Shown here piece after piece: positions 8,399 to 16,756 of a stretch of 64,000 nt of DNA. Source of the stretch: Bacteriovoracaceae bacterium (GTDB lineage: Bacteria > Bdellovibrionota > Bacteriovoracia > Bacteriovoracales > Bacteriovoracaceae); contig JANJTC010000002.1 of NCBI GenBank assembly GCA_024711325.1, positions 186,001 to 250,000 of the forward strand, given 5' to 3'. A program made the translations under genes and the position numbers. The notes beneath the pieces were generated by a model. The model was not told where the DNA came from, ran no database searches, and was given only the letters and a program-made list of their open reading frames with translations. Within the stretch, counting starts at the first letter, position 1; each line of letters opens with the position of its first letter.

Positions 8399-11300
8399 TG
8401 ATAAGTAGAATCATTCAGTGGAGCGTCCACAATTCGAAGATTGTTTATATCTCTTTTTTGTTGCTTGGACTTTGGGGAGTTTACTGCTTAAAGAACATTA
8501 AAATTGATGCTATCCCAGATCTTTCAGAAACACAGGTTATTATCTTTACAGAATGGATGGGAAGAAGTCCTGACCTCATAGAGGATCAAATTACCTATCC
8601 TCTTGTTACTTCCATGTTATCGGCCCCCAAAGTAAAAGTTGTTCGTGGTCAATCCATGTTCGGAATGTCTTTTGTCTATGTCATCTTTGAAGATGGAACT
8701 GATTTATATTGGGCACGTTCGAGAGTTGTTGAATATCTTTCAAAACTTTCAGGTCAGTTTCCAGAGGGCGTAAACCCTAGCATCGGTCCTGACGCTTCAG
8801 GGGTTGGCTGGATTTTTCAGTATGCTTTGGTTGATCCTACCGGCCAGCACGATCTTTCACACATCAAGACCTTTCAAGACTGGTATCTTCGCTACTGGTT
8901 GACCTCTGTTCCAGGGGTGGCAGAAGTGGCGAGTGTTGGGGGGTATGAAAAACAATATCAAGTAGAAGTTGACCCTAATAAGATGACGTCACTTAAAGTT
9001 TCCCTACCTACAGTGATTAATGCCATTAAAATGAATAATAAAGATGTCGGTGGTAGAACGATAGAAGTATCAGAAAAGGAGCATTACATACGAGGGTTGG
9101 GATATGTTAAACATCCTGCTCAGATTGAAGAAATTTCTTTAGGTTTAGGCCCAAATGGAACTCCTATACGTATTGCAGATATTGCACGAGTCTCCTTGGG
9201 ACCGAATATTCGTCGGGGAGTATCTGACTTAGATGGTAAAGGTGATACGGTTGGCGGTGTCATCGTCATGAGGCAGGGCGAAGATGTTTCTACCGTTATT
9301 GCCGGAGTAAAGAAAAAAATTGAAGAAGTCAAAGGAGGATTTCCTCCTGGTCTTGAGTTGAAAATTGTTTATGACAGATCAAATCTAATTCAAGAAGCGA
9401 TAAGTACCTTGCGAAACAATCTAATCGAAGAGGTTATCCTTGTTTGCCTGGTGATGTATGTCTTTCTTCTTCATGTAAGAAGCACCTTCGTTGTCATCAT
9501 TTCCATGGTTGTTTCCATTCTGATTTCAATCATTCCTTTATACTATCTTGGTATAAGTCTTAACATCATGTCATTAGGAGGTTTCATTCTCGCTATTGGG
9601 GATATCGTTGATGGGGGGATCATACTTGTTGAAAATGCTCATAAGAAAATTTCCGAGAGTACAGGTAAAATAGACTATAAGGCAATTGCTGTTGAATCAT
9701 GTAAAGAATTGGGGCCTGGTCTTTTTAGTGCATTATTGGTTATTGCCGTTTCTTTTTTACCTATTTTTACGATGGAAGCACAGGAAGGTAAGTTATTTCA
9801 TCCTCTGGCATTTTCAAAAAACTTTGTCATGCTGGCCACAGCATTAACTACGATAACTTTAGTTCCGCCCCTTATTGCCAGTCTGGCACGTGGTAAAATT
9901 AGAAAAGAAGAAGAAAATCCTATCCACCAAAGGATAATGAATTGGTACCGGCCAATGATCAAGTGGGCACTTAAGCATGCCAGGAAAGTTCTCGCCATGG
10001 CCCTGGGATTGGTGTTTCTGGCAGGAATTGCCTTCACTCGTCTTGGCTCTGAGTTTATGCCTTCTTTATGGGAAGGGGATTTATTATATATGCCGATTAC
10101 TGTTCCTGGTATTTCTATTACTACCGCTTCCGACATCCTTACTCGACAGGGTGAAGCGATAAAAAAAATCCCTGAAGTTGAGACAGTTTTTGGCAAGGCC
10201 GGAAGATATGAGACTGCAACGGATCCTGCACCCTTATCAATGTTTGAATTTAATATTCGTTTAAAGCCTCGTCATCAATGGCGCGAAGGATTGGACCAAG
10301 AAAAATTAATCGCTCAATTGGATGAAGCTGTGGCCGTACCCGGCCTAAATCGGGCCTGGACCAAACCTATCAGAGGTAGAACGGACATGCTTTCAACTGG
10401 TATTAGGACCCCTATAGGAATAAAAATTTTTGGAAAAGATTTAGAAGTCATTGAGGAAATTGGAAAGCAGCTTGAAAAATCCCTTGCTAAAGTTGAGGGC
10501 ACTCGTAGTGTTTATGCTGAAAGAATTGGAGGAGGCCACTACGTTGATTTTGAACCTGATCATAAATCTCTTCAGAGATTTGGACTTAATGTGAGCGATA
10601 CTCAATTGATTCTAGAAACGGCTATTGGAGGAATGGATATTTCACAAACCGTTGAAGGCCGTGAACGATACACTATCAATGTTAGATATCCGCGAGAACT
10701 TAGGGATAATGTTGAAAATTTAGGTAGGGTACTCGTCACTTCACCCTTGGGAGTCCAGGTACCTTTGAGTCAATTAGGGAAAATCATCATCCGCATGGGA
10801 CCTCCCATGATCTTGGATGAAAATGGGTCAATTGCCGGATATGTCTATATTGATTTAGAGGGACGAGATCCTGGTGGATATGTAAAGGATGCTAAAAAAA
10901 TCGTTGAGAGAGACTTAAAACTACCGCCTGGATACTTCATTTCCTGGACCGGCCAATATGAATATCTGGAAAGAATGCAAGATAAGATGAAGTTGGTAAT
11001 GCCTCTAACCATTCTACTCATTTTTGGATTTCTCTATATGGCAATGCGATCCGTATCCCGGACGCTTATAACCATGCTCTCTTTGCCACTAGCTGCAGTG
11101 GGTAGTATCCTTTTCATTTGGGTGCTCGGATATAACATGAGTGTTGCTATTTGGGTGGGAATCATTGCGCTAATGGGAGTGGCCATACAGGATACTATGG
11201 TGATGGTTGTCTTTTTAGATGAAGCTTGGGCCTTGAGAAAATCAAAAGGTGAATTAAATAACCTCGATGATTGTTTTATGGCCACATCTGAAGGCGCCCT

Positions 11301-11514
11301 GAAAAGTTTGCGCTCCATTGTCATGGATCTTGTGACTGACTTTATAGGTTTACTTCCAGTAATGCTCGCAGTTGGATTGGGGGCAGATGTTATGAAACGA
11401 TTATCGGCCCCTATGTTTGGTGGGCTTATCCTTCTGATGTTTTTTATTCTGATCGTTATACCATGTGTATATTTAGTGAGAGAGCAAAGAGTCTTCATAA
11501 AACAAATAAAGTAA
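8395..11514 (+). CDS. cusA: heavy-metal RND efflux pump, CusA type (Cu/Ag)
   Basis: At 1039 residues this is full length for an HME-RND proton/metal antiporter with 12 membrane segments and two large periplasmic loops. TM4 carries AIGDIVDGGIILVENAHKK, the ENAHKK form I associate with CusA rather than CzcA. From memory of E. coli CusA, two of the three Met that hold copper have counterparts here (APLSM for Met573, DMLSTGI for Met623). The third (YGMTV, Met672) reads FGLNV, so Leu replaces Met. It overlaps cusB by 4 nt. Substrate is Cu(I)/Ag(I) by family and context, with the substitution as a caution. Confidence 0.9.
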   Translation: MMISRIIQWSVHNSKIVYISFLLLGLWGVYCLKNIKIDAIPDLSETQVIIFTEWMGRSPDLIEDQITYPLVTSMLSAPKVKVVRGQSMFGMSFVYVIFEDGTDLYWARSRVVEYLSKLSGQFPEGVNPSIGPDASGVGWIFQYALVDPTGQHDLSHIKTFQDWYLRYWLTSVPGVAEVASVGGYEKQYQVEVDPNKMTSLKVSLPTVINAIKMNNKDVGGRTIEVSEKEHYIRGLGYVKHPAQIEEISLGLGPNGTPIRIADIARVSLGPNIRRGVSDLDGKGDTVGGVIVMRQGEDVSTVIAGVKKKIEEVKGGFPPGLELKIVYDRSNLIQEAISTLRNNLIEEVILVCLVMYVFLLHVRSTFVVIISMVVSILISIIPLYYLGISLNIMSLGGFILAIGDIVDGGIILVENAHKKISESTGKIDYKAIAVESCKELGPGLFSALLVIAVSFLPIFTMEAQEGKLFHPLAFSKNFVMLATALTTITLVPPLIASLARGKIRKEEENPIHQRIMNWYRPMIKWALKHARKVLAMALGLVFLAGIAFTRLGSEFMPSLWEGDLLYMPITVPGISITTASDILTRQGEAIKKIPEVETVFGKAGRYETATDPAPLSMFEFNIRLKPRHQWREGLDQEKLIAQLDEAVAVPGLNRAWTKPIRGRTDMLSTGIRTPIGIKIFGKDLEVIEEIGKQLEKSLAKVEGTRSVYAERIGGGHYVDFEPDHKSLQRFGLNVSDTQLILETAIGGMDISQTVEGRERYTINVRYPRELRDNVENLGRVLVTSPLGVQVPLSQLGKIIIRMGPPMILDENGSIAGYVYIDLEGRDPGGYVKDAKKIVERDLKLPPGYFISWTGQYEYLERMQDKMKLVMPLTILLIFGFLYMAMRSVSRTLITMLSLPLAAVGSILFIWVLGYNMSVAIWVGIIALMGVAIQDTMVMVVFLDEAWALRKSKGELNNLDDCFMATSEGALKSLRSIVMDLVTDFIGLLPVMLAVGLGADVMKRLSAPMFGGLILLMFFILIVIPCVYLVREQRVFIKQIK

Positions 11515-11641
11515 TCCAATCAGTAATACCATCAATGCTAAAAGCCGTGACTCCATTCGAAGGACCCGTTTAAATCTTCCAAAGTCGACTTATTATCAGT
11601 GCCACCTATGGTCCAAGTCGCTTTATATCAAGGAGATTTGT

Positions 11642-12151
11642 ATGCCCAGAAGACATAGAGACAACTCAAACCGATTGAATCTTGAAAGGAATCTAGGAGT
11701 GAGCGGCCGTTACGCTCCTAACGATGATTACACTTTATGGAAAAGAGATATGGAACGCCAGGGACAAGGTCGGGGCAATAGACCTTTCGTTGATCGTGAA
11801 CTTGAGAAGGATGCAGATAAGGCCGCCAGGGCCCATGTAAGAGGAGTGCACTACGGCAAAGGCCCGAAAGGCTTTCGCCGCTCAGATGAAAGGATCAAGG
11901 AAGATGTCTGTCAGGCACTCTTTGATAGCTATGATGTCGATGCTTCAAATATAGAAGTGGAAGTTAAGGATGCCTGTGTTTATTTAAAGGGTGAAGTTGA
12001 CGACCGTATGACAAAACGTATGGCAGAAGACACAGTGGAAAATTTGAAAGGGGTAAAAGATGTTCAGAACATGCTTACTTTCAAGCGTGAACCAAAAATT
12101 GAAAGAAACATCTCCCGGCCTGAAGATGAATTAGGAACGAGATTGTCCTGA
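11642..12151 (+). CDS. BON-domain protein without signal peptide
   Basis: The 169-residue protein has a charged, disordered Arg/Asn-rich first half (RRHRDNSNRLNLERNLGVSG) and one BON domain from about residue 75 to 150 (SDERIKEDVCQALFD ... VYLKGEVDDRMTKRMAEDTV ... VKDVQNML). BON domains usually sit in the periplasm and bind phospholipid, as in OsmY, but no signal peptide is present, so this copy should be cytoplasmic. A paralogue lies at 53094. A good ribosome site (AAGGAG) precedes the ATG. It heads a run of stress genes (DUF2267, copper storage protein). Confidence 0.82.
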   Translation: MPRRHRDNSNRLNLERNLGVSGRYAPNDDYTLWKRDMERQGQGRGNRPFVDRELEKDADKAARAHVRGVHYGKGPKGFRRSDERIKEDVCQALFDSYDVDASNIEVEVKDACVYLKGEVDDRMTKRMAEDTVENLKGVKDVQNMLTFKREPKIERNISRPEDELGTRLS

Positions 12152-12184
12152 GTGATAACCAACGATTTAAATAGAAGGTGAATT

Positions 12185-12619
12185 ATGTTTGAAGATATTA
12201 AGGCCATTCAAAAATCGATGGCAAGTACAGCAGAGTTCTTAAAGCCATTAATGGCCTCTGGAGAATTTAATAATAACAATGATGCTTTTGTATTACTTAA
12301 GGCCACTTTAAAGGCCATTAGGGATAGAGTCACTCCTGGCGAATCGATGCATCTTGCCGGCCAATTACCTGCTCTTTTGCGGGGATTTTATTTTGAAGGC
12401 TACGATTTCTCTAAAATGCAGGCACCGGTTAGTCAGGCAAAAGACGTGTTTGACTTCCTCAGTGATGTCCGTTTCCACTTAGGAGGACATGATTATCTTA
12501 ATCTTGAGAAAACAGTCCCTCTGGCAATGAGGATAATTTTTGATTCAATCGATCAGGGAGAGGCCAGACAAGTTAAACAACAATTACCGAAAGAAATTCA
12601 AGACTTTTCCATGCAGTGA
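12185..12619 (+). CDS. DUF2267 protein
   Basis: The 144-residue all-helical protein matches DUF2267 by its characteristic second half: VLLKATLKAIRDRVTPGESMHLAGQLP followed by LLRGFYFEGYD. Its biochemical role is unknown. In many proteobacteria DUF2267 genes sit with BON, universal stress and hibernation genes, as here. AGAAGG precedes the ATG by 6 nt. It lies 33 nt after the BON gene and 16 nt before the copper-storage gene, so one transcript is likely. Confidence 0.78.
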   Translation: MFEDIKAIQKSMASTAEFLKPLMASGEFNNNNDAFVLLKATLKAIRDRVTPGESMHLAGQLPALLRGFYFEGYDFSKMQAPVSQAKDVFDFLSDVRFHLGGHDYLNLEKTVPLAMRIIFDSIDQGEARQVKQQLPKEIQDFSMQ

Positions 12620-12635
12620 CACCAAGGAGGTTCAA

Positions 12636-13004
12636 ATGGAAACTAGTACACAATCTGGCGGAAAATTACAAAGTGGCAATAGTATGGAGCAATGTATTCG
12701 TGATTGTATTGCTTGTTATCAAGAATGTATTTCCTGCATTCCTCATTGCCTCTCTCAAGGAGGAAAACATGTTGAACAAAAGCATATGACACTTATGATG
12801 GAGTGTGCGGAAATGTGTAATATGAGTGCAACGCTGATGCAGCTTAAAGGGGAATTTGCGTATGAGCATTGCCAACTCTGCGCTAAAGTTTGTGACGCCT
12901 GTGCAGAATCGTGCAGTGGGGTTGATCCAAATGATTCAATGATGCAGAAATGCGCTGATATGTGCCGGCGATGTGCGGATTCATGTCGAAACATGGGTCA
13001 CTAA
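12636..13004 (+). CDS. four-helix-bundle copper storage protein (Csp3/DUF326-like)
   Basis: I start at ATG 12636, preceded by a strong AAGGAGG, not at the track start 12540, which lies inside the DUF2267 gene. The 122-residue product contains 17 Cys in helical CxxC/CxxxC spacing (MEQCIRDCIACYQECISC, CADMCRRCADSC). This is the pattern of Csp copper-storage four-helix bundles, which hold many Cu(I) ions in their core. There is no signal peptide, so it matches the cytosolic Csp3 type. Proximity to cusCBA supports a copper role. MxxC and HM residues at the helix ends could be entry ligands. Confidence 0.85.
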   Translation: METSTQSGGKLQSGNSMEQCIRDCIACYQECISCIPHCLSQGGKHVEQKHMTLMMECAEMCNMSATLMQLKGEFAYEHCQLCAKVCDACAESCSGVDPNDSMMQKCADMCRRCADSCRNMGH

Positions 13005-13017
13005 GTTACTTATTGGT

Positions 13018-13054
13018 CTTGTCGGTTCCAAACGAGTATCCGGCAAGGCCTCTT
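13018..13054 (+). terminator. possible terminator after the copper-storage gene
   Basis: CTTGTCGG (13018-13025) can pair with CCGGCAAG (13040-13047) with one G-U pair and a 14-nt loop, followed by GCCTCTTTT. It is a loose hairpin with a short T run, just past the stop codon. Confidence 0.35.
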
Positions 13055-13194
13055 TTACCTTAATTTTCCTTCAGAGTTTTACGTAAGTCCTTGAATAGAT
13101 TGAGCTCTTGGCCAAGTCGCTTTGTCTAACTTTCTTCTGTTCTTCCTAAAAAACCCGTAAAATGTAAAATCACTGTTAACAATTAGGTTACTGT

Positions 13195-14340
13195 ATGAAA
13201 TCAATTATAACTGGATATGTCAGCGACAACGATGAAGTTAAGGCCTGCGAGGAACTCGCGATAAAAATTAATGCAAAAGAAGCCAAGCTGAACATGATTT
13301 TTTGTTCCCGCAACTACGACAAGAATAAACTTTCGGAAGCTTTTCACCATTACTTTGGTCCTCAAACAATTGGTTGTTCAACTGCTGGGGAAATCTCTGA
13401 AGTTGGTTTTACTGACCATGGACTCGTGGGTATGTCCCTTCAGGGAGATGAGTTTGAAGTGGATTTAATCACTATTACCAATCTTAAAGACCGAGACGAG
13501 AATATCATCCTTGATATAAAGCAGCAGTTTCAGAATATTCAATTAAAACATCGCACACTTTTAAAAGAGGGAAAAACTTTCGGTATTCTCTTAATTGATG
13601 GGCTTTCGGTTAAAGAAGAAGAGTTTGTTTCATTAATTGATGGCGCACTAAAAGGTTTGCCTGTAATTGGAGGATCGGCCAGTGATCAATTGAAGTTTGA
13701 ATCAACTCTGGTCTATGCTAATGGAGAGCTCCGTGAGAATGCGGCCACTCTTGCCATTGTGACCACAACATTACCTTTTGAAATATTTAAAGTTCAACAT
13801 TTTAGGGAAACAGAAGATAAATTCGTCATCACCTCCGCAACACCTCAGACAAGAACGGTTGAAGAGATTGAAGGTATCCCTGCTGCCAGGTTTTATGCAG
13901 AAAAATTAGGCCTCAAGGTTTCTGATCTTAACCCGCAAGTCTTTTCAAATTATCCAGTGATGTTGAAAATAGGGGAAGACTATTACGTCCGAAGCATTCA
14001 AAAGATGAATCCGGATTTAAGCCTGACTTTTTATTGTGCTATTGATAATGGTCTGGTCTTACGTTTAGGGTCACTTCGTTCAATTTATGAAAGTAGTACT
14101 GAGTTGTTTGACCAACTGGAAAAAGTTTTAAAAGGTGATAAGTTTTGTCTCGGATTTGAATGCGTTTTAAGACGTCTGGAAATTATGCAACTTCCTCCGG
14201 AAGATAAAGAAAGAATCATCAATTTATATAAAAAGAATCAGATGGTAGGTTTTCATACTTTTGGTGAGCAGCTCGGAGGAGTTCACATCAATCAAACACT
14301 AACGGGAGTGGCCTTTGGCACAAAAAGAAATCAAGACTAA
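13195..14340 (+). CDS. FIST-domain sensory protein
   Basis: The 381-residue cytoplasmic protein has a FIST_N domain (IGCSTAGEISEVGF, LVGMSLQG, LPVIGGSASD) up to about residue 200 and a FIST_C domain (GIPAARFYAEKLGL, MVGFHTFGEQLGG) after it. FIST domains are thought to bind small ligands such as amino acids and feed signal-transduction proteins. It overlaps the next gene, a histidine kinase, by 26 nt, so the two likely form a ligand sensor and kinase pair. A 190-nt gap upstream gives room for its own promoter. Confidence 0.88.
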   Translation: MKSIITGYVSDNDEVKACEELAIKINAKEAKLNMIFCSRNYDKNKLSEAFHHYFGPQTIGCSTAGEISEVGFTDHGLVGMSLQGDEFEVDLITITNLKDRDENIILDIKQQFQNIQLKHRTLLKEGKTFGILLIDGLSVKEEEFVSLIDGALKGLPVIGGSASDQLKFESTLVYANGELRENAATLAIVTTTLPFEIFKVQHFRETEDKFVITSATPQTRTVEEIEGIPAARFYAEKLGLKVSDLNPQVFSNYPVMLKIGEDYYVRSIQKMNPDLSLTFYCAIDNGLVLRLGSLRSIYESSTELFDQLEKVLKGDKFCLGFECVLRRLEIMQLPPEDKERIINLYKKNQMVGFHTFGEQLGGVHINQTLTGVAFGTKRNQD

Positions 14341-15589
14341 GGAACTCCTGGAAAAAGAAATTGAACGCCTGCTGAAGGTCAATAAGGCCCTCATGGACCG
14401 TGTGGAAAGAGATGTCGGTACCCGAAGTCCTTTTGCTTTATTTGAGAAGAATGTGCACCTGGCCTCATTGGTGAAAGAGCGAACTCTTGAATTAGAAAAA
14501 TTAACGACTGAGCTTGAAAATGAGAAAAATAAGCTTTCCAGTATTATTCAGGCACTACCTGGTGCGATTTTCTTTTTTAATCATAATTATAGAGTCGATC
14601 GGGCATTTACGACTTTTTTAGAAAAACGCTTCAATGCTCATGAAGGCTGCCACCTCGAAGAGATCATTGGAGAGGATTTTTTTAACATTGTAAAACAACA
14701 AGTAGAGCTGTTATCCCAGAATCTTGAAGTCGTTTTCTTTGATTTTTTAAATGCAAACGATGAAATGGAATATTATTATACCTGTTCTGTCTCCTGTCGA
14801 AATAAGGATCAATATGTGCTCTACATTCAAGACAATACTGAAAAGTACTTGCAAGAAAAATTGATTAAAGAGCAAGAGGCAAAGATTCTTCAATCCTCAA
14901 AATTGGCATCACTAGGTGAAATGGCCGCAGGTGTGGCCCATGAAATCAACAACCCACTGGCCATTATTAATGTCGCTGCCAATATGCTCAGTAAATTATT
15001 GAAACGAAATAATATCACCGTTCCGGCCATAGTCACATCTGTTGAAACCATTGAAGTAACTGTTGCCAGGATCTCAAAGATTATTACAGTGATGAGAACC
15101 ATTTCCAGAGAATCAATGGAGTTTCGTAAAGAAGAGGTTCCTTTTATTGAGCTGATTCAGGACGTTTTTGCTTTATGTAGTGAGAGGTTCAAGAATAATT
15201 ACGTTGATTTAAGATTAAAAATTAATAATCCCAATCAGAATATTACTATCTACTGTGACAGAATCCAACTTTCCCAGGTCTTGTTGAATCTCCTCAATAA
15301 CGCCTATGATGCCACAGAGGGAACAGAGGACCCTTGGATTGAAGTCAGGTTCTCAGGCGATGCTCAAAATGATTTTATTTGTATTGAGAATACTGGTAAA
15401 AAAATCGATAAAAGCATTATTACTAAAATTTTCAATCCATTTTTTACCACTAAAGAAGTAGGGAAAGGTACTGGTCTTGGTTTATCTATTTCTAAATCCA
15501 TCATGGATCGTCACCATGGCAGTATCGAACTTGTGCCAGAATCAGAAAATACCACTTTCATTTTAAAACTTCCGAAAAAAAGCCTGTGA
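14315..15589 (+). CDS. cytoplasmic sensor histidine kinase coupled to FIST sensor
   Basis: The 424-residue kinase starts at a TTG codon preceded by GGGAG within the end of the FIST gene. The domains are an N-terminal coiled coil (residues 1-75), a PAS-like domain (IIQALPGAIFFFNHNYRVDRA) to about 180, a HisKA dimerisation helix with the phosphoacceptor His (GVAHEINNPL), and HATPase_c with the N box (LNLLNNAYDA) and G2 box (GKGTGLGLSIS). No membrane segment or receiver is present. The cognate regulator is not in the immediate neighbourhood. The 26-nt overlap implies translational coupling and a fixed ratio with the FIST protein. Confidence 0.88.
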   Translation: MAQKEIKTKELLEKEIERLLKVNKALMDRVERDVGTRSPFALFEKNVHLASLVKERTLELEKLTTELENEKNKLSSIIQALPGAIFFFNHNYRVDRAFTTFLEKRFNAHEGCHLEEIIGEDFFNIVKQQVELLSQNLEVVFFDFLNANDEMEYYYTCSVSCRNKDQYVLYIQDNTEKYLQEKLIKEQEAKILQSSKLASLGEMAAGVAHEINNPLAIINVAANMLSKLLKRNNITVPAIVTSVETIEVTVARISKIITVMRTISRESMEFRKEEVPFIELIQDVFALCSERFKNNYVDLRLKINNPNQNITIYCDRIQLSQVLLNLLNNAYDATEGTEDPWIEVRFSGDAQNDFICIENTGKKIDKSIITKIFNPFFTTKEVGKGTGLGLSISKSIMDRHHGSIELVPESENTTFILKLPKKSL

Positions 15590-15629
15590 TTCCTTGTCAT
15601 AATCAGTTCAAACACCTTACTCTATTTAG

Positions 15630-16358
15630 ATGAGTACTGAATTATTGAATGACATTTTTCTTTTTAACCTTTTTGATTACATGCCTCCCATTTATTCTTA
15701 CTTCTTATGCTGTTTAGGAGCAATCTTTGCAGGAACTGTTGTAGGTAAGGAACGCGAAAAAGCCCAAAAGGCGGCAGGTCTTCGAACATTTGCCATGGTG
15801 GCATTAGGCTCCTGTGTTTTTACTCTTACGGCCCGATTGGTGATGAATCAGCATATATTTATTGATGGTGCCCGGATACCAGCACAAATTGTGAGCGGGG
15901 TAGGTTTTTTAGGAGCAGGGGCCGTTTTTCGTTCCGGCCGTATTATAAGTGGTTTAACTACTGCGGCAGGAATCTGGGCAACGGCCGCGGTCGGTTTGGT
16001 TTTTGGACTAGGTTTTTTTACGTTCGGTTTAAGTATAACCTTCATGATTTATGTACTTCTTTGGGTCCATTCTTTCATGGATAAGAGAAATCTCCATGCA
16101 AGTGTTTGGACTGATTATTTTATTCATGTGGATTCATTAGACGGTAAAGGCACTATCATCATTGGAGAGATTGTAAGAGATTGGGGACACAAAATAGATG
16201 TTATCAGCTCTCAAACAGAAGCTCAAAACGTAGAAGTATGGAAGATTAAATTGTCGTCTTTGCATAAGCCGCATCAAAGATTTTTAAGCGAGTTAGCGAT
16301 TCAATCTTACGTGATTAAACTGGAAAAAGCTGCTTTAGACAATTCAGTAAAGAATTGA
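15630..16358 (+). CDS. MgtC/SapB-family membrane protein
   Basis: The 242-residue protein carries the MgtC N-terminal membrane domain: AGTVVGKEREKAQKAAGLRT, SGVGFLGAGAVF and GLTTAAGIWATAAVG, spread over four to five membrane segments up to about residue 155. A soluble C-terminal ACT-like tail of about 80 residues follows. MgtC proteins affect Mg2+ adaptation and the F-type ATP synthase. This gene follows the kinase on the same strand. The start has no obvious ribosome site. Confidence 0.82.
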   Translation: MSTELLNDIFLFNLFDYMPPIYSYFLCCLGAIFAGTVVGKEREKAQKAAGLRTFAMVALGSCVFTLTARLVMNQHIFIDGARIPAQIVSGVGFLGAGAVFRSGRIISGLTTAAGIWATAAVGLVFGLGFFTFGLSITFMIYVLLWVHSFMDKRNLHASVWTDYFIHVDSLDGKGTIIIGEIVRDWGHKIDVISSQTEAQNVEVWKIKLSSLHKPHQRFLSELAIQSYVIKLEKAALDNSVKN

Positions 16359-16360
16359 AA

Positions 16361-16389
16361 TTGATTTTCGCTCTTTTTCCTCCTAGAAT
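16361..16389 (+). promoter_or_regulatory. candidate sigma-70 promoter for the second metal RND operon
   Basis: TTGATT (16361-16366), a 17-bp spacer and TAGAAT (16384-16389) lie immediately after mgtC. The predicted start falls at 16396, the G of the GTG start, which would give a leaderless message. A CGCTCT/AGAGCG dyad brackets the -10 region (16369-16374 and 16391-16396) and could be an operator. Confidence 0.4.
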
Positions 16390-16395
16390 GAGAGC

Positions 16396-16710
16396 GTGAA
16401 GTTACTTCTATTAATGATTCTTATGCTCACTTCTTTTATTTCTGCCTCAGTAGCTGAGACAGGTTGTTTTTGTGAAGACGACATGAGTAGTCATATCTCT
16501 GAAGAGCATACTTCAGGCCCTACTGAGAAGAATGATGATGCCCCTGCTAATCATTGTTCTCATACCTGTAGTCAGTGCCATTTTGCTGCTCTTTCAGTGC
16601 CCATTTTTAGTATGATGAACATTACTCCGTCGTTTGTTGTTCAATTCGTTTCTACGGTTCAATCTACGCGATCGGTCCCTCAAATTCTCTATCGCCCGCC
16701 CATAGCCTAA
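16396..16710 (+). CDS. small secreted Cys/His-rich protein, likely metal-binding
   Basis: The 104-residue product starts at GTG with a signal peptide (KLLLLMILMLTSFISASVA). The mature part has a metal-ligand cluster (CFCEDDMSSHISEEH, then HCSHTCSQCHF) and a second hydrophobic stretch, ending in YRPPIA. It is unlike any enzyme I know. Short Cys/His-rich secreted proteins with Pro-rich tails often precede heavy-metal RND genes, and this one lies 46 nt before such a pump, so it may be a periplasmic metal sensor or carrier. Confidence 0.65.
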   Translation: MKLLLLMILMLTSFISASVAETGCFCEDDMSSHISEEHTSGPTEKNDDAPANHCSHTCSQCHFAALSVPIFSMMNITPSFVVQFVSTVQSTRSVPQILYRPPIA

Positions 16711-16756
16711 AGACTTTCTTTTTCCGCATTTAATATAAATTGAAAGGACTAATAAA

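Noticed and set aside
9798-10196. 132-residue minus-strand ORF
   Set aside because: Antisense to cusA; typical shadow of membrane-segment codons.
11034-11519. 161-residue minus-strand ORF
   Set aside because: Fully antisense to the cusA 3' end; composition is that of a shadow frame.
12540-12635. N-terminal extension of the copper-storage protein
   Set aside because: It lies inside the DUF2267 frame; AAGGAGG before ATG 12636 fixes the start.
15585-15610. TGTGAT...TCATAA resembling the CRP/FNR-like site before mgtC
   Set aside because: The arms are one base out of register compared with the other sites, so it is not counted.
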